From JAPPLB01 sp965204095 (GTDB lineage Bacteria; Acidobacteriota; Terriglobia; Bryobacterales; UBA6623): DNA of 64,000 nt. Below are positions 46,801 through 53,314 of this stretch, in pieces. The notes beneath the pieces are model-generated. The model saw nothing but the letters and a program-made list of their open reading frames with translations. It made no database searches and was not told the DNA's origin. Numbering within the stretch: position 1 is the first letter of the stretch; the number at the start of each line of letters is the position of its first letter. The stretch lies in NCBI GenBank assembly GCA_965204095.1, contig OZ241991.1:1488001-1552000 (forward strand). The letters run 5' to 3'. The position numbers and the translations under genes were made by a program.

Positions 46801-47285
46801 GGATCGCCGGCGGCTGGCAGGTGAACGGGATCATCACTCATGAGTCCGGCATCGCCCTTCCAGTGAGATACGGGATCGACAACACGAACGGGGCGGCCGC
46901 GACTCGGCCCGATCTGGTCGGGAACCCGAACTCCGGGTCGCGCAATGCTCCGGAATCGTGGATCAACAGGGCGGCTTTCACCGACCCCATCCCGCTCGTT
47001 CATGTGCTTGCGTCCGGTATGAGCCCGACCGTGGCGGCGGGTAATGCGGGGCGTGCACCGATCATCGGCCCGGGAGTCCAGCTTTGGGACCTGGGCATCT
47101 ACAAGAATTTCTTCTTCGCGGATGAGGACTATCGGCTGCAGTTCCGATTCGAGATGTTCAACGCCTTCAACCACGCCAACTTCGGCAACCCTAACACGAC
47201 CTTCCTGAGCAATAATTTCGGGAGGATCACGAGCACGTTCGGTTTCGCCCGTGAGATCCAGTTCGGGCTGAAGTTCAACTTCTAG
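43851..47285 (+). CDS. Oar-type TonB-dependent receptor
   Basis: 1144 residues from GTG 43851, with AAGGAGGGG just upstream. Signal peptide (residues 1-27, ends AFGQA), then a carboxypeptidase-regulatory-like domain (LGTVQDTTGAVVPGASVAVI), the plug (NGRKFIQLARL; QITLDGVENQD; FKIMSGSYSAEYGRGAGAHI) and an outer-membrane beta barrel ending in an aromatic residue (FGLKFNF). This long architecture is characteristic of Acidobacteriota, where many paralogues import large substrates, but their cargo is seldom known. The TPR gene follows in the same direction. A strong promoter and AT-rich upstream region suggest high or regulated expression. Confidence 0.93.
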   Translation: MKHTFSLFSGKSIRIPALLVLGLAFSMNAFGQAELGAILGTVQDTTGAVVPGASVAVINEDTGLTRNLVTNAEGQYTANLLQIGQYSVEAELSGFNKSVVTGIVVLVNQTVRTDVVLQVGEVTETVEVTSSVPLIKTDASDVGQVVEEKQVVELPLNGRKFIQLARLGTGTLDNAKLDGVMGSATHGGGIVANGASTNANQITLDGVENQDWLIPRVGLSPSPDAIQEFKIMSGSYSAEYGRGAGAHINVAIKSGTNEFHGGVFYFHRNDNLDARNFFDRSSLPEFKRNQYGGTLGGPFVKNKTFGFYSFEGLRSGKGRTINATLATPAQRQGDLSGPGGFPIYDPLTTVTAADGVIHRDLFVDNRIPTSRLSQTTQRAMQLLWPAVQSEVPNEPNAVFNPVELNDQDQHIVRVDHRFSDNDNLFMRYGHNTNPRLLPDFLSPGLPMQGTLFGFTQQNAVLSYTKIITPNLVNEARMGYNYFFQDLSLELKDTNVVGEIGIEGALQDPVTWGPPNVSVSGMTGMGAFPFAPSVPKVHGFHYMDTLALTKGTHNIKMGIDIRRGHQNGGQFPYPRGRYSFTGGFTRNPASPAGTGQGLGDFLLGYPQNSFIIQGRTDNDIRTLNGGFYIQDNWNVHPNLTLNLGLRYNYMPAAVSAADRIVNWSEEHQALILAQTDLDKPTACAGCNGRPLRELIKDFEGIFNFMTRDQVGWPRSLYRSDNNNWSPRLGFAWRLFGSNDTVLRAAWGRFYEIIAGNVHWNFTTNPPLSRNLSFSTDPNALPAITFAQPFPGVGVQGAPGTSGGIQYDWHDPYQDNWNVSIQRRILPSTSLNVGYVGSRGVGQRMGVNFNAPEFGSGPPQPRRPHPEHGNTGINVPWGHRRYDSLQVKLETRANDLNILTSYTWANASTWGGGGINESGSGARWSWNFPAHREPVLNGILDPGDPYLAVDKGSSRADVEHRLSVAFVWQLPLGRGKLIPLSGPLNWIAGGWQVNGIITHESGIALPVRYGIDNTNGAAATRPDLVGNPNSGSRNAPESWINRAAFTDPIPLVHVLASGMSPTVAAGNAGRAPIIGPGVQLWDLGIYKNFFFADEDYRLQFRFEMFNAFNHANFGNPNTTFLSNNFGRITSTFGFAREIQFGLKFNF

Positions 47286-47317
47286 GAGGATTGCCGACCA
47301 TCGTACGATGGATACAG

Positions 47318-48904
47318 ATGTCCGGGAGAACAAGTCCGCCGCCTGCCGCTCGATCCGGAAAGCGCTGGGCTTGGTCATTCGGCCTCTTGCTTCCCTTGTG
47401 TCTCAGCGCCTCTGAGGTTGCGCCGGTTGACCTGAAATCTCCCGTCGTAGGCAATTTCGTCGGCTCGGAGGAAGAGGCGCTTGACGCCCTGCATCGTAAT
47501 CCCGAGCGGATCGGCCCTTATTTGCAGCTCGGCTCCTTCTACAACCGAGAGGGGAAACTCGACCTGGCCCGCAGCTATCTTCTGCGCGGCCTCGAGACCG
47601 GGCCGGAGAGCCCCGATGCTCATCAGCTCCTGGCCGTGAACTACGCTCGCCGTCAGATGTGGGATCAGGCGTTCGCACACATCGACAAGGCGATAGAGAG
47701 CCAGCCGTCCAATCCGGTGCTGTTCTATAACCGGGGAGCCTTCCTCTACAACACGCAACGATACGACGAAGCCTTGGAGTCGTTTCGCAGAGCGCACGAA
47801 CTGGAACCGGAGAACCTCAAATACCACCAGGACTACGCTTCCTCTCTCGAGGCGGCCGGACGACACGAAGAATGCCTGGCGGAACTGACGACGCTGCTCG
47901 ACACCCACCCCCGCGAAGCGAGCCTCTATTACGACCGGGCGCATTCGTGGATGAAGCTCGGTGAAACGGAGAAAGCCCGCCAGGACGCGCAGAGGGCCGT
48001 CTCGTTGCGTCCGGACCTTGCCGGCGCCCACTACTTGCTGGGAAAGATTCATGAACAGGACGGGGAATCGTCCCGGGCGCTGGCGGCCTATTCCAAGGTC
48101 GTCGAGTTCGAACCGGGTCACTTCAATGCGCGTTATCGACTGAGTCTTCTGCACATGCGACGCGGAGATCGGGAAGAGGGCCGGCGGCAGATCGACACCT
48201 ACCGGTCGCTGAAAAACAACGTGGACGCACGCAATGCCGTCCTGCGGGGCGGTGATGCTTTCAGGGCCGGAAACTACGGCTCCGCCGAAGCGCAGTATCG
48301 CGAGGCCTTGGAAAGGGATCCGGACAACACCCAGGCCCTCTACTATCTGGGGCTCATCCAGAAGAGAAAAGGACAACTCACGCAAGCGGCCGAGTCTTTC
48401 CGAAAGGCTCTTGCCGTCCAGCCGGACTTGGCCGTCGCGCGCGCGAATCTGGGCCTCACGTTGGCTGGACTCGGTCAATCGGATCAGGCGCATATCCACC
48501 TAAGGCAGGCGATGGGCGCCGGCCCGGATGACTTCGAGGTCACCTACGCCGCCGGCCGCGGCTACCTCACCTTGCGAGACTTCACGGCGGCGGAGACCCC
48601 GCTCCTGCGCTCTCTCGAGCTCTGGCCCGGCCATCCCAGGGTGCTCGCAGACATGTTCCGGCTGTATGCGCTGTGGGGAAGAATCGACGCCGCTCGGAAA
48701 CAGATAGGGCCGGCCATCGAAGCGAACCCCGACGACAGCCGGCTGCACTATCTCGCGGGCTTGTTCTGGGCGGGGGACGGCCAGTTCGACCGGGCTCAAG
48801 ACGTGTTGCGGGTAGCGGCAAGGCTCTCGCCCAATGACGCCAAGGTGGCCCGCCTGCTTTCTAGAATGGAAGGGATGACCGCCGCGGAGGTGCCGAACCG
48901 CTAA
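47318..48904 (+). CDS. TPR-repeat exported protein
   Basis: About 528 residues from ATG 47318. An AGGAGG follows the TonB stop, but it lies only one base from a TTG (47291) and 28 bases from this ATG, so the exact start is unsure. A signal-like hydrophobic stretch (WAWSFGLLLPLCLSA) is followed by about ten tetratricopeptide repeats (for example YDEALESFRRAHELEPENLK, ALYYLGLIQKRKGQLTQAAE, SFRKALAVQPDLAVARANLG). TPR proteins mediate protein contacts; Acidobacteriota often place one after an Oar-type receptor. The stop TAA is the left TA of an F2 repeat. Confidence 0.85.
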   Translation: MSGRTSPPPAARSGKRWAWSFGLLLPLCLSASEVAPVDLKSPVVGNFVGSEEEALDALHRNPERIGPYLQLGSFYNREGKLDLARSYLLRGLETGPESPDAHQLLAVNYARRQMWDQAFAHIDKAIESQPSNPVLFYNRGAFLYNTQRYDEALESFRRAHELEPENLKYHQDYASSLEAAGRHEECLAELTTLLDTHPREASLYYDRAHSWMKLGETEKARQDAQRAVSLRPDLAGAHYLLGKIHEQDGESSRALAAYSKVVEFEPGHFNARYRLSLLHMRRGDREEGRRQIDTYRSLKNNVDARNAVLRGGDAFRAGNYGSAEAQYREALERDPDNTQALYYLGLIQKRKGQLTQAAESFRKALAVQPDLAVARANLGLTLAGLGQSDQAHIHLRQAMGAGPDDFEVTYAAGRGYLTLRDFTAAETPLLRSLELWPGHPRVLADMFRLYALWGRIDAARKQIGPAIEANPDDSRLHYLAGLFWAGDGQFDRAQDVLRVAARLSPNDAKVARLLSRMEGMTAAEVPNR

Positions 48905-49043
48905 CAGTCCGTGGTGAAACCCCGTGTAGCACCGAGAGTGGCCCGCCTAGCACCGCGAACGGCGCTGCGATCGGCTGACAAGGCGCGAGCATGGAGCATA
49001 TTGGACATATTCGAGCGAGGAGCAACGCAGTTCAGCCGGGATG
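48902..49043 (+). repeat. F2 repeat, copy C (right end missing)
   Basis: Begins at the TAA stop of the TPR gene (TAACAGTCCGTGGTGAAACC) and follows copy B through two near CACCGAGA units, GGCTGACAAGGCGCGA, hairpin ATA-TTGGACA-TAT and GAGCAACGCAGTTCAGCCGG. It then leaves the family, 47 bases before the next gene start, so the right terminal repeat is absent. Confidence 0.85.
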
Positions 49044-49089
49044 CCCAGGCCTGCCGAGCCGGTCGAAACCTTGCTGAACCGGGAGAAAC

Positions 49090-49944
49090 GTGCAGACGAT
49101 TTGCAGCAGCCTGAATGAGCGCCAAAAAGCCTGTTACGCGGAGAACGGCTATCTCTTTCCGCTCAGGGTATTGGATGCCGAGGAGACGGAACGGTACCGG
49201 CGGTGCTTCATCGAGCACCGTTCACAGATCAGCGAACGCCTTCGGACTCTGCCGCCGAGACAACAGTATCACGTCTACTCCGAGACCCACACGTTTCTCC
49301 GCTGGGCATATGAACTCGCCGCACATCCGAGAGTTCTGGACGCGGTCGAGGACGTGCTGGGGCCCGACCTGTTGATCTGGAACACGCGCTGGTTCGCCAA
49401 ACTGCCCGGCGAAAAAATGTACATCGCATGGCACCAGGACGCCGCCTACTGGGGGCTCCACCCACCCAAGGTCACAACCGCATGGATCGCTCTCTCAGAG
49501 AGCACGGCGGAGAACGGCGCCATGCGGATGATTCCCGGTTCTCAGAAGAAGCCGCTTCTACCGCAGAGGGACACCTATGCGCCCGACAACGCTTTGTCGC
49601 GGGGGCAGGAGATCGCCGTCGAGGTCAACGAAGACGAAGCCGTGGACGTTACCCTGCGGCCAGGAGAGATGTCGCTGCACCACATCGGTATTGTGCACGG
49701 TTCCGGCATAAACCGATCCGGCAAGCCTCGCATCGGCATCGCCGTTCGTTTCGTCACACCCGAGGTGAAGCAGGACGGTCCCGAGAAGCAGGTCGCGATC
49801 CTGGTGCGCGGCCGGGACGGCTACGGCCATTTTGATCTCGTACAACCGCCAGGACCCGGAGAGGATTCCCCCAACGGCGCACGGCACTCGGAAGCCGTGC
49901 GGCGCATGCTCAAGAACCTGATGCCCGAGGACTACACGGACTGA
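49090..49944 (+). CDS. Phytanoyl-CoA dioxygenase (PhyH) family protein
   Basis: 284 residues, GTG start after CGGGAGAAAC. Fe(II)/2-oxoglutarate dioxygenase: the HxD pair is in IAWHQDAAYWGL, the distal histidine in HHIGIVHGSGINRSGKPRIG, followed by the 2-oxoglutarate arginine (KPRIGIAVRFV). EMSLHHI and RMIPGSQ are also family-like. PhyH proteins hydroxylate very different small molecules; this one is 20 bases upstream of a Tat-exported Gfo/Idh/MocA gene, which is probably co-expressed. Substrate unknown. Confidence 0.9.
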   Translation: MQTICSSLNERQKACYAENGYLFPLRVLDAEETERYRRCFIEHRSQISERLRTLPPRQQYHVYSETHTFLRWAYELAAHPRVLDAVEDVLGPDLLIWNTRWFAKLPGEKMYIAWHQDAAYWGLHPPKVTTAWIALSESTAENGAMRMIPGSQKKPLLPQRDTYAPDNALSRGQEIAVEVNEDEAVDVTLRPGEMSLHHIGIVHGSGINRSGKPRIGIAVRFVTPEVKQDGPEKQVAILVRGRDGYGHFDLVQPPGPGEDSPNGARHSEAVRRMLKNLMPEDYTD

Positions 49945-49963
49945 TCACAAGGAGGAACGAATC

Positions 49964-51214
49964 ATGTCGGACAAGAGCAGTCAAGCCCCAAGCTCGATTT
50001 CAAGAAGAGAGTTTCTGCCGGCCGGCGCAGTCGCCCTGGCGGCCGGGGCCTCGGCTCCCCTGTTGAGCGCGAGTCCCGCCGAGGAGTACAAACCCCTCGA
50101 CCCCTCCAGGCGGCTGCGCATCGGGGTCGTCGGCGGAGGGTTTGGAGCCGGTTTCTCCTGGCATATGCACCCGAATTGTCAGGTGACGGCGGTGGCCGAC
50201 CTTCGGGAAGACCGCCGGAAACGGCTCATGGAACGCTTCGACTGCTCGAATGCCTACGAGGAGTTCCACCCGATGCTGAAGGACGCCAAGGTGGACGCCG
50301 TCGCCATCTTCACGGGCGCCCCCGACCATGTTCCCCATTGCGTCGATGTGATGAAGTCGGGGCGTCATGTCATCTCGGCCGTGCCGGCAGCCATCACTCT
50401 CGAGCAATGCCAACAACTCGTCGACGCCGTCAAGGAGACCGGACAGACCTACATGATGGCTGAAACCAGTTGCTTTCGCGCCTCCGCGATGACGGCGCAC
50501 GCATGGCGCAAGCAGGGAAAATTCGGAAGGATTTACTACTCGGACGGCTATTACCTGCATGACCACGGGTCCTACCTCAAGAAGGGCACCGCCTCGAAAC
50601 GGCTCATGGAGATGTGGATCTACAAGGGGAAGCGCACTTGGCGATACGGCAACTCGCCGGCTCTGTACGTAACCCACGCGACCGGCCCGATGATCTACGT
50701 GACCGGTGAAAAACTGACGGAGGTTGCGGCCATCGGCACTCCGATCGACCACGAGTTCTACCGCGGCGACAACCAATACGACAACCCCTTCATCAACATC
50801 ACCTTCTTCCACAAGACTTCGGGAGGAAACTCCTCCCGCATGGCGGTCCACTGGTGGACGGCGGCTCCGGGCCGCGAAGGAGCGGACTTTTACGGAACCG
50901 AGCTGAGCTTCTTCGAGCCGCAGTTCGGCTTGCAAGGAGTGGTTCGCCGTCCCGGCGAAGAACCGGAAACCTGGAAGATCGACGACCACGCCTCGACGCT
51001 GCCGCCGAACCTCCGGGAGCGAATCGCCAGAGGACACGGCGGAGCGGAGGCGTTTATCGTTCACGAGTTTGTCACGGCCTGTCTGGAGGAGCGCCGGCCC
51101 GCGGTGGATGTCTATCAGGCGGTCGCGTATACGGCGCCCGGGATCGTCGGGCAGGAATCGGCCATGAAGGACGGCGAATGGATGAAGGTCCCCGACTTCG
51201 GTCCGATCAGCTAG
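49964..51214 (+). CDS. Tat-exported Gfo/Idh/MocA-like protein lacking the EKP motif
   Basis: 416 residues, start ATG after AAGGAGGAAC. Twin-arginine signal SISRREFLPAGAVALAAGAS, Rossmann motif VVGGGFGAGFS, then the AIFTGAPDHVPHCVDVMKSG block. Where catalytic Gfo/Idh/MocA enzymes carry E-K-P, this protein reads VISAVPAAITLEQ, so the lysine is absent and oxidoreductase activity is doubtful. C-terminal domain (WWTAAPGREGADFYG; GGAEAFIVHEFVTAC) is normal. The stop TAG (51212-51214) is the left boundary of an F1 repeat. Probably co-expressed with the PhyH gene. Confidence 0.86.
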   Translation: MSDKSSQAPSSISRREFLPAGAVALAAGASAPLLSASPAEEYKPLDPSRRLRIGVVGGGFGAGFSWHMHPNCQVTAVADLREDRRKRLMERFDCSNAYEEFHPMLKDAKVDAVAIFTGAPDHVPHCVDVMKSGRHVISAVPAAITLEQCQQLVDAVKETGQTYMMAETSCFRASAMTAHAWRKQGKFGRIYYSDGYYLHDHGSYLKKGTASKRLMEMWIYKGKRTWRYGNSPALYVTHATGPMIYVTGEKLTEVAAIGTPIDHEFYRGDNQYDNPFINITFFHKTSGGNSSRMAVHWWTAAPGREGADFYGTELSFFEPQFGLQGVVRRPGEEPETWKIDDHASTLPPNLRERIARGHGGAEAFIVHEFVTACLEERRPAVDVYQAVAYTAPGIVGQESAMKDGEWMKVPDFGPIS

Positions 51215-51394
51215 CCTGCATGTCTCACCACGTGGCGAGGCGAAGTGGATGAGAGGGCCGTCAGGACGAGGCGCGAGCCGCTTGGCGCGCGCAGGCGTAC
51301 TTGAACGGTACGTTGAGCACGGCAAGCAAGCGCAACGAAGTCCTGGCGGTCGTATCACGTGCTTCGACCGTCGGGTGGTGAGACATGCAGGCTG
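51212..51394 (+). repeat. F1 repeat, copy 7
   Basis: TA at left (inside the upstream stop codon), TG at right. Paired change at the ends as in copy 2: left CATGTCTCACC, right GGTGAGACATG. One arm carries GAAGTGGATGAG instead of GAAGTGCGTGAG. Hairpin CGTAC-TTGAACG-GTACG. Confidence 0.93.
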
Positions 51395-51505
51395 CATGCC
51401 TCCGTACCGGATGCACTGTGTCCGGAAAACCGAGACCAAGGCCACAGGAAATCGGGGCGCAGTTTGGACTAGAATGAGAACGCGACAATAAAGGCCAGGC
51501 AACCC

Positions 51506-53314
51506 ATGACCCTGAAGAGTGCGATTGCGCTGGTAATCATTCCCATTTCTGTCGCTTGGGCGGTTGAGCCTCCCCACCCCGACTCACCCTTCATCGAGTC
51601 GATCTTCCCGCGCGGGGGACGCCGCGGGACGCAGCTTTCCATCGAGATCACAGGCAAGCATCTGGCCGGAGCCTCGGCGATTCGGGTCTCCGGGCAAGGC
51701 GTCTCGGCGCGAGTCCGGGAATCAACCGATAAGCTGGTCACCGCCGAGGTTTCGATCGCACCCGATGCCGCCGTCGGGCGTCGCGACCTGCGGATCATCT
51801 CGCCTCGCGGCAGCTTCGTGCAGGTCTTCGAAGTCGGAAACCTGCCCGAGGAATCGGAGCGTGAGCCGAACGACCACTGGGAGGAAGCGCCGCTCGTGCC
51901 ATTCCCGACAGTCATCAACGGCAAGGTGACCGCCAAGGACTACGATCATTTCCGCCTCAAGGTCCGGGCCGCTCAGGTGATTACTTTCGATCTGAACTCA
52001 TCCCGCAACGGAACGCGTTTCGACGGGTTCTTGAGCCTGCTCGATCTCGAAGGCAACGAAATCGCGACGCAGGACGACTACTACTTCGACAAGGACCCGC
52101 GACTGGTCCATCGATTCGCTGAAGAAGGCGAGTATGTCTTGCGGGTGATGGGGTTTCGAGAGGCCGGCTCGAACTCATCGGACTATCGTCTGACCGTCGG
52201 TGACATGCCGAGCGCCTCCCACGTTTTCCCGGCGGGAGGCCGGCGAGGGTCTACCGTCGAGATGGAGCTGACGGGAGTCAATCTGAACAAGGTGGACGGC
52301 GTGGTTTTGGGGCAAGGGCCGGCAACGGCCGAGGTTGTCGATCGATCTCCCGGGCGCGCGCGAGTGAAGCTGGAGATTCCTCCGGAAGCCGCAAACGGTC
52401 CGCATCCCCTGTGGCTGGCGAGCGAGGACGGAGAGCTGCCCAATCCACTGGTCTTCAACGTTTCCGATGCCCGCGAAGTCGCCAGGCCGCGATACACTGG
52501 GTTCCGGATCCACCCTCCGGTGGTCATCAACGGTATCATCGATCGGAACGGCGCGGTTGACAGATTCGAGCTGCTGGCGCGCGCGGGAGAAACGTACAGC
52601 TTCGACGGCGCAGGAATGAGTCTGGGGAATTTCCTGGACCCGGCAATCCTGATCTACGATTCGGACGACAACCTTGTCGCTTACTTGGACGATACCGCTC
52701 CGAATGCTTTCGACAAGGAGCCCCCCAGCGTGGACTTCCACCTGACCCATACATTCGAGCGGGCCGGGAGCTACCGGGTGCTGCTGCGCGACGCCGGAAA
52801 ACGCGGAAATCCCACGTTCGTTTATCGCTTGACCGTGCAGCGGGCCCAACCGGACTTCGAGCTGCGCGTGTTGACCAACCAGACAACCTTACGGAAGGGA
52901 AAGCCCGTCAGCCTTCGCGTGCGTGTACGCCGCATCGGCGGTTGGGACACACCGGTGGATGTCTGGATTGACAACCTGCCCCAAGGGATCGCGTCTCGAA
53001 CAATGACGGCGGCCCCGGTCAACACCCGCGTCCGCGGCACATTCGGCGAAGACTTTTTCGTGGATGGCTCCAACGTGGAGCTGCCGCTGGAGGCGCTTTC
53101 CGACGCGCTGCCGGGGCGCTGGCCCTTGGTGGTCAGGGGGAGGGGCGTTCTCGGCGGAAGGGTTGTCGAGCATACGGCCAGAGTGGATTACCCTTGGCAG
53201 AAGACGGGGTTCATTCGCGGTTTCACCCACGAGCAGCAAATCGTCTTGACGCTGGCCGAACCCGAAAACATTTCCAACGAGCGCGACAACGTCGCTGCGG
53301 TGGCCTCGCAATGA
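51506..53314 (+). CDS. Exported protein with PPC-like beta domains
   Basis: 602 residues. Signal peptide (KSAIALVIIPISVAWA), then an IPT/TIG-like segment beginning IESIFPRGGRRGTQLSIEIT, which occurs again (SHVFPAGGRRGSTVEMELTG near residue 235). Two bacterial pre-peptidase C-terminal (PPC) domains follow the pattern EREPNDHWEEAPLVPFPTVI...DYDHFRLKVRAAQVITF...GEYVLRVMG, and INGIIDRNGAVDRFELLARA...GSYRVLLRDAG. A last beta domain has no name I can give. No catalytic domain is visible; it is probably a structural or binding partner. It overlaps the DUF1549/DUF1553 gene as ATGA, so is translationally coupled. Confidence 0.82.
   Translation: MTLKSAIALVIIPISVAWAVEPPHPDSPFIESIFPRGGRRGTQLSIEITGKHLAGASAIRVSGQGVSARVRESTDKLVTAEVSIAPDAAVGRRDLRIISPRGSFVQVFEVGNLPEESEREPNDHWEEAPLVPFPTVINGKVTAKDYDHFRLKVRAAQVITFDLNSSRNGTRFDGFLSLLDLEGNEIATQDDYYFDKDPRLVHRFAEEGEYVLRVMGFREAGSNSSDYRLTVGDMPSASHVFPAGGRRGSTVEMELTGVNLNKVDGVVLGQGPATAEVVDRSPGRARVKLEIPPEAANGPHPLWLASEDGELPNPLVFNVSDAREVARPRYTGFRIHPPVVINGIIDRNGAVDRFELLARAGETYSFDGAGMSLGNFLDPAILIYDSDDNLVAYLDDTAPNAFDKEPPSVDFHLTHTFERAGSYRVLLRDAGKRGNPTFVYRLTVQRAQPDFELRVLTNQTTLRKGKPVSLRVRVRRIGGWDTPVDVWIDNLPQGIASRTMTAAPVNTRVRGTFGEDFFVDGSNVELPLEALSDALPGRWPLVVRGRGVLGGRVVEHTARVDYPWQKTGFIRGFTHEQQIVLTLAEPENISNERDNVAAVASQ

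Noticed and set aside
43836..47378. A 1180-codon open frame antisense to the TonB receptor gene
   Set aside because: Mirror of codon bias in a GC-rich gene. No family-like sequence, while the plus strand has clear domains.
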